Assembly (NCBI GenBank): GCA_019459485.1
Contig: JAIBEZ010000098.1
Span: forward strand, 62,001-126,000
From: Prolixibacteraceae bacterium
GTDB taxonomy: Bacteria; Bacteroidota; Bacteroidia; Bacteroidales; Prolixibacteraceae
Direction of reading: 5' to 3'
Length of the DNA: 64,000 bases
A model generated the notes under the pieces. The model saw only the letters and a list, made by a program, of their open reading frames with translations, made no database searches and had not been told where the DNA came from. Below are positions 25,629 through 35,377 of this stretch, in pieces (positions within the stretch are counted from its first letter, which is position 1; the number at the start of each line of letters is the position of its first letter). A program made the translations under genes and the position numbers.

Positions 25629-27446
25629 TTATTTTTGTTTACTGTACTGTTTGATTCTGTTTGAAATAAACATAAGTTCTTGCATATAACTTTCGGATAT
25701 TTTTTCACTTTTTGCCATACTGATCGAGGTTTGTATAAAGTAGGACGCATTTGGAAAATCGGCATACATGGCATAAGCCTGGGCAAGGCTCTTTGAACTA
25801 TAAATTAGAGTATATGGTGGACTTGAAATGTTATAAAATGCTCTTAACGATAATTCCATTCCCTCTGGAACGTTACGCAGTTTTTGATCAGGACATGATA
25901 CAAGAAAGGTTCCGAGTCTTTCCAATAAGAAGTATGCATTTGGATTATATTTCAGTGAAATTCTGGCAAAGCTTATTGCCTCGCTCCATTTTTTTTGATC
26001 AAGGAAAATATTGCCCAGCTTTTGAATGGCTTCCAGATCATTCGGATCGGAATTAAAAACAGCCCGGTACATTTCTATAGCAACATTCTGATTCCCTTCC
26101 ATCTCAGCAATCAAGCCTGATAGCTTAATTGCTTTCGAATTGGCAGGTGCAATATGCCTGAGTTTTGCCAAATAAGATTTTGCTTTTCCCATTTCCCCTA
26201 TTCTTAGCATGAAATCAACCTCAGAGGCAAGAACAATTGGGTTATTCTTATTTTTTTCATACTGTTCATTCATCATGATTAATGCCGAATCTTTTTTATT
26301 TTGATTCCAGTAACACATGGCAAAATTTGCCAATTGCAAGTTGGCTCCGGGGCTTAGCTTTTCCACCTGAGTATAGTAAGGTATTGCTTGCGAATAAAAT
26401 CCGTTCAAGAATAAGACTTCAGCAATAGAATTCATTTCCTTTAAATCGTCTTTAAAATTATTGAAATTGCTATTCAGATATGGTAATATTTCCTCACCTC
26501 TTTTTATTGGCAGAAAAAACTTTATTGCCTTTGAAATAAGATACTTGTCTTCGTGAAGATACCGGAGAGCATGTCTGAAAAGTTGCAAGGCTCCTTCCAG
26601 ATTGGCATTCTTTATGGCATCATCAATTCGTTTAGGCAGGTATTGTTCTGATCTCGATATTAAAGCAAGTCTATCTATTATAGTGTCTTTGATAAATGCT
26701 GTTTCTGCCAGATCCTGAGCCCTCACAACATATTTCTTACTCAATACTGAATCTCCTTTTGCACTGTACACATTGCTAAGAAGCCTGTATATTGAACCAA
26801 CAGTATGATTTTGTTTGATCACGTCAATCAACATTTTCTCAGCCTTATCCAATTGTTTGGTGTTAAGATAAATTCTGGCCAACTCGAACTTTGCACTTGT
26901 GGGCAAGGAGAAATAATTGACACGGACCGATCTTAAATCTGAAATATCGTCTTTCAAATACGCTATTTTATTTAATGTTTCTTCAGCCTTATCTACTTCT
27001 GTCAAATTCTGATAAGCTTTACCGAGGTATAACCAGACTGTTGTAATTTCAGGATTTTCTTTAATCACTGCATTGAAGTTTTCAATAGCTGATTTGGAAT
27101 CGCCCATTTCCTGTTCGAGGTAACCCAGGTAATAACTCCATATCCATTTTGATTTGTCCTGTTTAATGGCCAGTGTATAACATTGTTTTGCCTGATCATA
27201 ATAGGCACTGGAATGAAAGGCCATTCCCAATAATCCAATATTGTCGGACATAGGGTGATTCATCGCTTTTTCGCGCGCCAAATCAAGTTGTTCCTTTACA
27301 TGAACTGGCACTGTGGTTGAATCCGGAAGTTCTGGTATTTGATTGCGATATGAATTATCGGTAAAAAACCTTACAGCCAGAAAAAGAATTAGCAAAACGA
27401 CAAATACCGAAGAAACAGAAATAGCAATCTTTTTTGTTTTGTTCAT
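25629..27446 (-). CDS. tetratricopeptide repeat protein, membrane-anchored
   Basis: The 605-residue protein has one N-terminal hydrophobic segment (about 8-28, ISVSSVFVVLLILFLAVRFF), then TPR units throughout. Clear ones are the KQCYTLAIKQDKSKWIWSYY region, SAIENFNAVIKENPEITTVW, and PYYTQVEKLSPGANLQLANF. It probably scaffolds proteins in the periplasm. No catalytic motif is seen and the partners are unknown. It stands alone on the minus strand. Confidence 0.85.
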   Translation of the reverse strand: MNKTKKIAISVSSVFVVLLILFLAVRFFTDNSYRNQIPELPDSTTVPVHVKEQLDLAREKAMNHPMSDNIGLLGMAFHSSAYYDQAKQCYTLAIKQDKSKWIWSYYLGYLEQEMGDSKSAIENFNAVIKENPEITTVWLYLGKAYQNLTEVDKAEETLNKIAYLKDDISDLRSVRVNYFSLPTSAKFELARIYLNTKQLDKAEKMLIDVIKQNHTVGSIYRLLSNVYSAKGDSVLSKKYVVRAQDLAETAFIKDTIIDRLALISRSEQYLPKRIDDAIKNANLEGALQLFRHALRYLHEDKYLISKAIKFFLPIKRGEEILPYLNSNFNNFKDDLKEMNSIAEVLFLNGFYSQAIPYYTQVEKLSPGANLQLANFAMCYWNQNKKDSALIMMNEQYEKNKNNPIVLASEVDFMLRIGEMGKAKSYLAKLRHIAPANSKAIKLSGLIAEMEGNQNVAIEMYRAVFNSDPNDLEAIQKLGNIFLDQKKWSEAISFARISLKYNPNAYFLLERLGTFLVSCPDQKLRNVPEGMELSLRAFYNISSPPYTLIYSSKSLAQAYAMYADFPNASYFIQTSISMAKSEKISESYMQELMFISNRIKQYSKQK

Positions 27447-27880
27447 ACCTATTCAATTTATGAAATAAATATAGTACTATTTAGGAACAATTTGTACTGA
27501 ATATAAAAATTCAATGATCAATAATCAATATGTTTTGATTTTGACATCCGAAACGGACACCCATACATATATTTCAATGGTGAACCACTTTAGGTTCAGC
27601 ATGACAAGACGCCATACTGTAAAAAATACAATTTATCCGAAAAACGATCATAAATCGAAAATTTTGTTGATATTTGGATAAATTCTGTAAGGCCAAATAT
27701 TGAAGTAACTGCTTTTTTGAAAGAGGCGCTTTGGTCAATTTTAAACTAAGTTTTTACTGATTTTTAGAGATGAAATTAAAAAAGGTTTGATAAGAACTTT
27801 CAAAAAGGAAGCTCATGAGTAAACCAGGACCCATTTTAAATTGGGAAAGACGATATAACTAACTCAAAAAACCAACGCTT
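27447..27880. other. divergent upstream region
   Basis: The 434 bases between the divergent TPR and symporter genes are AT-rich. No gene, repeat or clear operator was recognised, although both promoters must lie here. Confidence 0.5.
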
Positions 27881-29482
27881 GTGGAAAAATTATCATTAAA
27901 AGAAAAAATTGGTTATGCATTGGGCGACGGCGCTGCAAATATTGCCTGGCGCGGAGTGTCAACTTTCTTATTTATCTTCTACACCGATGTTTTTGGAATA
28001 AATCCTGCTGCTGTGGGATTACTCCTATTAATTGCGAGGTTCAGTGATGGGATCAGCGATATCGCTATGGGCATTATTGGCGACAGGACCAAATCAAAAT
28101 ACGGTAAATTTCGTCCATGGATATTATGGACAGCCATTCCGTTGGGAGTAATTTTGTCGTTGTTATTCATGAGCCCAAATTTAAGTCCGACCGGAAAAAT
28201 AATTTATGCTTATACTACTTATATAATATTTACGCTGGTTTATACGGCAAACAATATTCCATACGGCGCGCTGATGGCCGTGATGACGGGCGACGACAAA
28301 GAGCGCACAAGTCTTGGATCGTATCGAATGGTTGGCGCTTTTAGCGGTGGAATGCTTGTACAAGGGGCTTTGCTGTTTTTGGTTGCCCACTTTGGCAATA
28401 TTAATCCTACTATCGCTATCGACAAGCTTGAACCTTCGAAATATGAAGTAACTGTTTCAACCCCTCAGGATGTTGAAAATGTGAATATCAAGACCAAGGA
28501 TGGTATCGCCTTGTTTACCTGGGCCGATTCTGCAATTGTCGAAAGTGAAAATGTTCCGACCAAAGGAAAAAGTTTTTCGATGGAAGCGCAAAAGGAGTAT
28601 TCTTTTATCGTTTCCGGAGAAGAAAGCATTGAATCAAAAGATATTACCATTATTGACCAGAAAAGAGGTTACAGCAATTCAATTTATCTATTATCGGTTT
28701 TCCTTTCGCTGGCCCTGATTGTAACTTTTTATACCACAAAGGAACGTGTGACTCCGCCGAAATCGCAGGAAACCAATCTGGGAAAGGACCTCAAAGACTT
28801 ATTTAGAAACAGGCCATGGATAATCATGTTGATTATAGGTTTGGTATTTCAAATTTACAACTCAATAAAACAAGGAATTGTTGTCATCTATTTTTCGCAT
28901 TATTTGCACGATCAACTGTTGGCCGGATCGTATATGGTTGCACTAATGATAGCATCCATCGGAGGCGCCATGATAACATCGCCATTGGGGAAACGATTTG
29001 GCAAACGCAATCTGTTTATTTATGCCTTTATTTTTTCAGGTTTGGTAAATGCATTACTTGCTTTTTGTGGTCCTGACGATATTGTCGGTATTTTTTCAAT
29101 AGGCATCATTTCTGAATTTGCTGCTGCCATATTCCCAACATTATTTTTTGCCATGCTCGGTGATGCAGCCGATTACTCTGAATATAAAAACGGACGCAGA
29201 GCTACCGGGCTTATCTATTCTGCAGGCTCTTTCTCTACTAAGCTTGGAGGTGGTGTTGCCGGCGCAATTATTGGATTTGTGTTGGCTGCATTCCATTATA
29301 ACGGACAAGATGAGGTGGCTATTCAGGGTGCTGTTCCGGCGATTATCATGCTTATGAGTTGGATTCCAACCATTGTTGCCCTGATTGGAGCTGGATTAAT
29401 GGTCCTTTATCCATTAAATCAAAAGAAAATGGATGAAATCACACTCGAATTAAATGCCAGAAGAGCAAAAGAATTGGCATAA
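27881..29482 (+). CDS. GPH-family sugar:cation symporter with soluble insert
   Basis: The 533-residue protein belongs to the glycoside-pentoside-hexuronide:cation symporters of the MFS. The opening [21 protein letters not shown] is diagnostic, followed by the [15 protein letters not shown] loop between helices. Twelve helices are expected. An insert of about 80 residues (about 180-260, beginning [12 protein letters not shown]) between the sixth and seventh helices is polar and looks like a small beta-sandwich; it makes the protein longer than the usual 450-460. The start is GTG at 27881. Cellobiose phosphorylase follows after 41 bases, so a beta-glucoside such as cellobiose is the likely substrate. 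Confidence 0.9.
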   Translation: MEKLSLKEKIGYALGDGAANIAWRGVSTFLFIFYTDVFGINPAAVGLLLLIARFSDGISDIAMGIIGDRTKSKYGKFRPWILWTAIPLGVILSLLFMSPNLSPTGKIIYAYTTYIIFTLVYTANNIPYGALMAVMTGDDKERTSLGSYRMVGAFSGGMLVQGALLFLVAHFGNINPTIAIDKLEPSKYEVTVSTPQDVENVNIKTKDGIALFTWADSAIVESENVPTKGKSFSMEAQKEYSFIVSGEESIESKDITIIDQKRGYSNSIYLLSVFLSLALIVTFYTTKERVTPPKSQETNLGKDLKDLFRNRPWIIMLIIGLVFQIYNSIKQGIVVIYFSHYLHDQLLAGSYMVALMIASIGGAMITSPLGKRFGKRNLFIYAFIFSGLVNALLAFCGPDDIVGIFSIGIISEFAAAIFPTLFFAMLGDAADYSEYKNGRRATGLIYSAGSFSTKLGGGVAGAIIGFVLAAFHYNGQDEVAIQGAVPAIIMLMSWIPTIVALIGAGLMVLYPLNQKKMDEITLELNARRAKELA

Positions 29483-29523
29483 ATATTTACAATTTAACTA
29501 TTAACTATTTACAATTTAGAACC

Positions 29524-31962
29524 ATGAAATTTGGACATTTTGACGATCAGAATAGGGAGTATGTGATTACCAACCCGAAAACCCCATGGCCCTGGATAAA
29601 TTACCTGGGCAATGAAGATTTTTTCTCACTCATATCGAACACCGCCGGCGGATATACCTTTTACAAGGATGCCAAGTTCCGCCGTTTGACACGCTATCGC
29701 TACAACAACGTGCCGATGGACAGCGGAGGTAAATATTTCTACATCAAGGATGGCGACACCTCCTGGTCACCGGGCTGGAAACCTTGCAAAACTGAACTAG
29801 ACAGTTATGAATGCCGCCATGGAATGAATTACACTTCCATAAAAGGTGAGAAAAACGGAGTTACTGCCACTGCACTTTATTTCGTGCCATTGAAAACTTG
29901 GGCTGAAGTTCAGAAACTTACCCTGACCAACAACTCAAAGGAAGTTAAGAAATTGAAAATTTTCTCGTTTGTGGAATGGTGCTTGTGGAATGCCGCTGCC
30001 GACATGGAAAATTTCCAGCGTAACTTTTCAACCGGCGAGGTGGAAATTGAAGACTCGGTAATCTATCACAAAACCGAATACAAAGAGCGCCGCGACCATT
30101 TTGCTTACTATTCAGTGAACGTTCCGGTACAAGGCTATGATACCGACCGCGAGTCGTTCTTCGGATTGTACAATGGGTTTGACGAACCTCAGGTTGTAGC
30201 GGATGGAAAACCACGCAACACCGAAGCTCATGGATGGTCGCCAATCGCTTCACATTACCTTGAAGTTGAATTGCAGCCCGGCGAGACCAAAGAATTTGTT
30301 TTCGTTTTGGGTTATGTGGAGAATAAAGAAGACGAAAAATGGGAATCTAAGAACATCATCAACAAGACAAAAGCCAAAGAAACGATTGCCAGATTCGATA
30401 CAGTTGCAAAAGTGGATGCTGCTTTGGCCGAATTGCGTGAATACTGGGACAATCTGCTGAGCGTTTATTCGGTAGATTCCGGCGACGAAAAGTTGGATCG
30501 CATGGTCAACATCTGGAACCAATACCAATGCATGATTACGTTCTGCTTTTCGCGTTCTGCTTCATTCTTCGAATCAGGAATTGGCCGTGGAATGGGTTTT
30601 CGCGACTCGAACCAGGATTTGATTGGCTTTGTTCACCAGATTCCGGAGCGCGCCCGCGAACGAATCATCGACATTGCTTCTACCCAATTTCAGGATGGAG
30701 GTTGTTACCATCAATATCAACCTTTAACCAAACGTGGAAACAACGATATTGGCGGAGGTTTCAACGACGACCCGATGTGGTTGATTTTAGGCACCATCAG
30801 CTACATCAAAGAATCCGGCGATTTCAGTATCCTGAATGAAATGGTGCCTTTCGACAACGATATGTCGGTTGCGCGGACTTTGTTCGATCACCTAACCGTG
30901 TCGTTCGATCATGTGGTGAACAACCTCGGACCACACGGTTTGCCGCTCATTGGCCGTGCCGATTGGAACGATTGCCTGAACCTGAATTGCTTCTCGAACG
31001 ACCCGAACGAATCGTTCCAGACCACCGAAAATAAATCAGAAGGAACAAAGGCTGAGTCGCTGATGATTGCCGGACTGTTTGTGATTTATGGTCGCGACTA
31101 TGTGACTTTGTGCACCAAACTTGGCCTGACCGAAGAAGCCGCCCGTGCTCAATCGCACATTGATGCGATGATTGACGCCGTGAAAAAACACGGTTGGGAT
31201 GGCGAATGGTTTATCCGTGCATACGATTACTACGGGAATAAAATAGGCAGCAACGAAAACGAAGAAGGTAAAATCTTTATCGAATCGAATGGATTGTGTA
31301 CTATGGCCGGTATCGGTAAAGAAGAAGGTCTTTGCGAAAAAGCATTGGATGCCGTGAAAGAACGTCTCGATTCTCAATACGGTATTGTGCTGAATAGCCC
31401 GGCATTCACGAAATACTACATCGAATATGGCGAAATATCGTCGTACCCTCCCGGATACAAGGAAAATGCAGGTGTTTTCTGCCACAATAATCCGTGGATC
31501 ATGATTGGCGAAACGGTTGTTGGAAACGGAAACCGCGCCTGGGAATATTACCGGAAAATTTGTCCGTCGTACCTGGAAGACATCAGTGAATTGCACAAAA
31601 CAGAACCTTACGTTTATGCACAAATGGTTGCCGGGAAAGATGCCTTTAAACCGGGCGAAGCAAAGAATTCATGGTTAACCGGAACTGCTTCATGGAATTT
31701 TTATGCGATCACACAGTTTATTCTGGGAATTCAGCCAGATTACGATGGATTGATTGTTGATCCGTGTATTCCGACCGATTGGAAAGGCTTCAAAATCAGC
31801 CGGAAATTCAGGGGAGCGCTTTATGAAATTGAAGTAAAAAACCCGAATGGCGTGTCAAAAGGCGTGAAAGAAATCATCGTTGATGGCCAATCTCAAACTT
31901 CGAATGTAATTCCTCTTTTCGAAGATGGCGAAGAACATACAGTGATTGTGATTATGGGATAA
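29524..31962 (+). CDS. cellobiose phosphorylase (GH94)
   Basis: GH94 enzymes split a beta-linked disaccharide with phosphate to give alpha-glucose 1-phosphate and a sugar. The 812-residue protein matches the length of known cellobiose phosphorylases. It shows the N-terminal [30 protein letters not shown] near 355, and the catalytic acid in [10 protein letters not shown] at about D480. It is cytoplasmic, with no signal. Coupling to the symporter suggests import of cellobiose or a close relative followed by phosphorolysis. Other GH94 specificities, such as chitobiose or cellodextrin, are less likely on N-terminal sequence. Confidence 0.93.
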   Translation: MKFGHFDDQNREYVITNPKTPWPWINYLGNEDFFSLISNTAGGYTFYKDAKFRRLTRYRYNNVPMDSGGKYFYIKDGDTSWSPGWKPCKTELDSYECRHGMNYTSIKGEKNGVTATALYFVPLKTWAEVQKLTLTNNSKEVKKLKIFSFVEWCLWNAAADMENFQRNFSTGEVEIEDSVIYHKTEYKERRDHFAYYSVNVPVQGYDTDRESFFGLYNGFDEPQVVADGKPRNTEAHGWSPIASHYLEVELQPGETKEFVFVLGYVENKEDEKWESKNIINKTKAKETIARFDTVAKVDAALAELREYWDNLLSVYSVDSGDEKLDRMVNIWNQYQCMITFCFSRSASFFESGIGRGMGFRDSNQDLIGFVHQIPERARERIIDIASTQFQDGGCYHQYQPLTKRGNNDIGGGFNDDPMWLILGTISYIKESGDFSILNEMVPFDNDMSVARTLFDHLTVSFDHVVNNLGPHGLPLIGRADWNDCLNLNCFSNDPNESFQTTENKSEGTKAESLMIAGLFVIYGRDYVTLCTKLGLTEEAARAQSHIDAMIDAVKKHGWDGEWFIRAYDYYGNKIGSNENEEGKIFIESNGLCTMAGIGKEEGLCEKALDAVKERLDSQYGIVLNSPAFTKYYIEYGEISSYPPGYKENAGVFCHNNPWIMIGETVVGNGNRAWEYYRKICPSYLEDISELHKTEPYVYAQMVAGKDAFKPGEAKNSWLTGTASWNFYAITQFILGIQPDYDGLIVDPCIPTDWKGFKISRKFRGALYEIEVKNPNGVSKGVKEIIVDGQSQTSNVIPLFEDGEEHTVIVIMG

Positions 31963-32068
31963 ATTTTCTGAAATATGAAAAATCCGGTGAGGACTTGCAT
32001 CAGGTTTTTTGTTTGCATCGCGGTTCGGATAAGAAGATTTCGAAGTACTTTGGAATGTCCTGAAAAAC

Positions 32069-32149
32069 GTTGCTTATCGTTTTTAAAACGATAAGCAACA
32101 GATTTAAAAAGATAAGCATAGTTTTATAAAACTGTGCTTATCTTTTTTT
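32069..32149. terminator. two consecutive hairpins with shared GATAAGCA arms
   Basis: Hairpin 1 (32069-32099) pairs GTTGCTTATCGTTTT with AAAACGATAAGCAAC perfectly. Hairpin 2 (32106-32149) pairs AAAGATAAGCA with TGCTTATCTTT and ends in TTTTTTT. They share GATAAGC/GCTTATC, so alternative pairing between them is possible. They lie between converging genes; the rest of the gap 31963-32281 has no believable gene. Confidence 0.8.
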
Positions 32150-32281
32150 GCACCCATCACTACAACATTTTTACCGGGAAATAAAGGTGAAATATTAGCT
32201 CCTGAAAATTCTTTAAGTCTGCTAAAGTAATCACATCAAATAGCAAAACACCATCCCGATTTCTAATCTCCAAAACGCCTG

Positions 32282-33592
32282 TTAGATCGCCGTCACCCTC
32301 ACTTTTTTGTTCTTCAACCTGCTGTTATCAACCAGTTTAATAAGTGAATTTACTTCGGAAGCCTGCACTCCTACAAAAGCGCAATCGGTCTTGATTTCGA
32401 TGGTTCCAATTTGGTCGCTGCTCAGTTTTCCCTGTTTCATGAATAATCCTGCAATGTCGCCTTTCGAGATTTTGTCTTTTCTTCCTCCTGAAATATAAAT
32501 CGTTTCCCAGATAGAAGGCGATGGTTTGGGTGAAGGCTGCATTTCTTCAACTTCTGCGTTTTCAACAAAATCAGGCAGATTTTCATTCTTTCCTTTAATC
32601 ACATAGGCCGTTCCATCGTTGAACATGCGGGCAGTGCGTCCGTTCCGGTGCGTAAATTCATGTGCCCGCTGTGGAAGCTGGAAGTGAATAATGAATTTTA
32701 TCTCCGGAATGTCCAGTCCTCTGGCTGCAAGGTCAGTCGCAACAATCAGTTGGTGAGTTCCATTCCTGAATTTGATGAGCGCCCGTTCACGGTCTTTTTG
32801 TTCCATCCCGCCATAAAAACAGCCATGCCCAATATTTTTTTCGTTCAAAAAGTCACTCACTTCCTGAATGGTATCCTTGAAATTGCAGAAGATGATTCCG
32901 GGTTGGTTTCCTAAATGACAAAGTAATTCGGTCAGTGTTTCCAGCTTATCCGGAGAAGAGGAAAGTACTGTTCTGACTTTCAACTGCGAAGTTCCCTGAT
33001 CCAGGTAATCGATAATTGTTGGATTATCTAGCCCGACAAACTTCGGAATTTCAACTTCCTGCGTTGCCGATGTCAGTATTTTCTTTCGAATATTCGGTAA
33101 CAAAGCCAGGATTTCTTTCATTTCAACTTCAAATCCTATTTCCAGCGATTTATCGAATTCATCAAGCACCAGCGTGGTGATAAATTCCGAAGAAAAATTT
33201 TCCCTCCGCAAATGATCGGCAATTCTCCCCGGAGTGCCAATCAAAATGGCAGGACGATGTTTAATTTCTGTCTTATCTTTCGAACCGGCTCTTCCGCCGT
33301 AAACCGCGTTTGCTTTGTAGCCGGTACCCATTTCGCGGACAACCTGCTCAATTTGAATGGCTAGTTCTCTCGAAGGAACTACAATCAGCACCTGAACTTC
33401 AGGACAATTAATGTCCAGTTCGGCAATGATTGGCAGCAGAAATGCCAGTGTTTTACCTGTTCCGGTTGGGGAAAGCAGTACAATTTCAGGACTGGAAAGG
33501 ATGGCCTCCTGGGTTTCTTCCTGCATCACATTGAGTTTTTCAATGTTCAGTTTTTCCAGAATATTTGTTTGATTTTTAATCGGACTTGTCAT
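32282..33592 (-). CDS. dbpA: DEAD-box RNA helicase with DbpA C-terminal domain
   Basis: The 436-residue helicase has motif I SPTGTGKT (about 41-48), Ia VPSRELA, motif II DEFD in place of DEAD, motif III SAT and motif VI HRNGRTAR. A C-terminal DbpA RNA-binding domain (about 360-436) starts IWETIYISGGRKDKISKGDI. DbpA-type proteins act on 23S rRNA in 50S assembly. The open frame extends further upstream, but the start was put at 33592, where homology begins. A TAnnTTTG element just upstream would place the transcript start close to this codon. It is last in a minus-strand set after doxX and chrA. Confidence 0.9.
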   Translation of the reverse strand: MTSPIKNQTNILEKLNIEKLNVMQEETQEAILSSPEIVLLSPTGTGKTLAFLLPIIAELDINCPEVQVLIVVPSRELAIQIEQVVREMGTGYKANAVYGGRAGSKDKTEIKHRPAILIGTPGRIADHLRRENFSSEFITTLVLDEFDKSLEIGFEVEMKEILALLPNIRKKILTSATQEVEIPKFVGLDNPTIIDYLDQGTSQLKVRTVLSSSPDKLETLTELLCHLGNQPGIIFCNFKDTIQEVSDFLNEKNIGHGCFYGGMEQKDRERALIKFRNGTHQLIVATDLAARGLDIPEIKFIIHFQLPQRAHEFTHRNGRTARMFNDGTAYVIKGKNENLPDFVENAEVEEMQPSPKPSPSIWETIYISGGRKDKISKGDIAGLFMKQGKLSSDQIGTIEIKTDCAFVGVQASEVNSLIKLVDNSRLKNKKVRVTAI

Positions 33593-33596
33593 TCGG

Positions 33597-33604
33597 CAAA
33601 GGTA
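33597..33604 (-). promoter_or_regulatory. -7 element TACCTTTG for the DEAD-box gene
   Basis: An exact match to the Bacteroidota -7 consensus TAnnTTTG lies on the minus strand, four bases before the start codon. It would give a leaderless or nearly leaderless transcript. Confidence 0.45.
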
Positions 33605-33624
33605 CAGTTTATTAACCGGGATTT

Positions 33625-34770
33625 TTAGAACATAACTGTCAGCAAATAACCCAATATTGCTCCGCCAATTACAACCAGTGCGCTGTTCACTTTTTTGAAG
33701 CTGAAAGTGAATGCGATGCTTACAATTCCTATTAAAATGGTTCGCCAGCCGGTAATGCTTTCTTTGCCCATTTCGTAACAAATCGCTATGATAATTGCCA
33801 CTGAAGCCACATTTACCGCGTCGAGGAAAGACGAAAACAGGATAGAATTCCTCATTTTCCGGACCAATGGATTGAGTAAGGCAACAAATACAAACGAAGG
33901 CAGGAATATCGCGATGGTTGAAACTGCTGCACCTGTCCAACCGTTGATTTGGTAACCGACAAAAGTAACCGACGAAAAAAGTGGTCCGGGAGTGAATTGC
34001 CCAACTGCAATCGCGTCAATTAGTTGCTGCCGTGATAAAAGTCCGGTTGTTACCAATTCTGCATCGAGAAATGCAAAGAGCACATAACCGCTTCCATAAA
34101 GGATTGCACCTATTTTCAGGAAAATAAGGAATAAATTAAGGTTGGTAGCTGATAAAATAGACGTATTGGTAATTTGAAGGAATGCAAACGGGAAAATGGA
34201 ATTGGCGCCTGATTTGAACTGGTTGTTTCTGATGGCTGTAAGCGCCAATGCCAGGAATCCGGCACCAAACATGACAAAGATTTCATTGAAACCAACCAGC
34301 GATAAAATCAAAGCAGTAAGCCCGAGAATTCCCAATTCAATGGTTTTCAACGATTTTTTTGCCAGTGGAAAAATAGCTGCAAGTATAATGGCGATAATCG
34401 CAGGTTTTATTCCGTAAATAAATGGTTGAACTTCGGGAAGCTGACCATATTGTTTGTAAAGCCAGGCGAAAATACCGGTAATAAAAACGGCTGGAAGAAT
34501 AAAGCACAATCCTGCCACAATTAATCCTTTCCATCCTGCTTTTTCGTGCCCGATGTGAATGGCCATTTCTGTGCTGTTTGGACCCGGAATCAAGTTGGTT
34601 GCGCCAATCAGATCAAGGAAATGCTGCTCGCTTATCCATTTCCGTTTGGCTACCACTTCGTCACGGAACATCGCTATGTGAGCCGCGGGACCGCCAAATC
34701 CAATCGTGCCCAGTTTCAGAAATAAGCCGGCAATTTCTTTTAGCTTAGTTTGTCCGTTTTCGCTTTCCAT
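33625..34770 (-). CDS. chrA: chromate transporter family protein (ChrA, two-domain)
   Basis: The 381-residue membrane protein has two CHR domains in tandem. The first has KLGTIGFGGPAAHIAMFRDE with LIGATNLIPGPNSTEMAIHI, and the second has FLKIGAILYGSGYVLFAFL with AIAVGQFTPGPLFSSVTFVGY. The long-chain form exports chromate or a related anion. The ATG at 34770 lies inside the end of the DoxX gene (26-base overlap), so translation is probably coupled. An in-frame ATG seven codons further up is possible. Confidence 0.9.
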   Translation of the reverse strand: MESENGQTKLKEIAGLFLKLGTIGFGGPAAHIAMFRDEVVAKRKWISEQHFLDLIGATNLIPGPNSTEMAIHIGHEKAGWKGLIVAGLCFILPAVFITGIFAWLYKQYGQLPEVQPFIYGIKPAIIAIILAAIFPLAKKSLKTIELGILGLTALILSLVGFNEIFVMFGAGFLALALTAIRNNQFKSGANSIFPFAFLQITNTSILSATNLNLFLIFLKIGAILYGSGYVLFAFLDAELVTTGLLSRQQLIDAIAVGQFTPGPLFSSVTFVGYQINGWTGAAVSTIAIFLPSFVFVALLNPLVRKMRNSILFSSFLDAVNVASVAIIIAICYEMGKESITGWRTILIGIVSIAFTFSFKKVNSALVVIGGAILGYLLTVMF

Positions 34771-35188
34771 TCTTCTTCCGGTGAAAATCAACTGACCAAT
34801 ATCCGCCTCCCCTAATAATTAAAAACAGCGTCCCGATAAACATGCTAAAATCAGTTCTGGATTCGTGGGCGAATTTCCAGAAACTACTTTGCAGCATTGG
34901 GAATTTTGTGGTGATAATTGCTACTGAAATAGTTATAAAAAGCATAACGGATGCGATTCGGGTGAACAATCCCACCAGTAATAAAATTCCGCACAGAATC
35001 TCCACAGCTCCAACAAACGGGGCCAAAAATTCAGGATAAATAATTCCTATTTTGATGAAACGCCCCACGCCAAGGGCATCAGGGAACATGAATTTCTGAA
35101 TTCCCTCAGAAAGGAAAACTGCCCCAACCAATAAGCGAATCAGAATGGTAGTTTTCGAATTGTCGGTTTGTATAATTTTTTGGAGCAT
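34745..35188 (-). CDS. DoxX family membrane protein
   Basis: The 147-residue protein has four hydrophobic helices and the DoxX opening ILIRLLVGAVFLSEGIQKFM, with GAVEILCGILLLVGLFTRIA in the middle. DoxX proteins are small quinone- or redox-linked membrane proteins; the exact role here is unknown. It overlaps the chrA start and heads the doxX-chrA-helicase set. Confidence 0.88.
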   Translation of the reverse strand: MLQKIIQTDNSKTTILIRLLVGAVFLSEGIQKFMFPDALGVGRFIKIGIIYPEFLAPFVGAVEILCGILLLVGLFTRIASVMLFITISVAIITTKFPMLQSSFWKFAHESRTDFSMFIGTLFLIIRGGGYWSVDFHRKKNGKRKRTN

Positions 35189-35377
35189 ATTCTAAAGTTT
35201 GTAGGTTAAAGAACCGAAGTTAAACCATTCTTTCCTGATCGCAAAAGAAAGAGTGATCCTTCCATTAAATAATTGATGAAGATTATTCCGGAAAGTATTC
35301 AACTGCCGGTTTTTCCTATTTTATTGGTCGGTAATTTTTCCCATTTTTGGACTTCCAAATCCACAAACAAATAAATC

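Noticed and set aside
32161-32330. Minus-strand frame of about 54 codons running out of the helicase gene's 3' end
   Set aside because: It reads somewhat protein-like (LEIRNRDGVLLFDV) but has no ATG and overlaps the helicase end in another frame; probably chance.
33593-33940. N-terminal extension of the DEAD-box frame
   Set aside because: The extra residues overlap chrA on the same strand and have no helicase similarity; the ATG at 33592 begins the conserved part.
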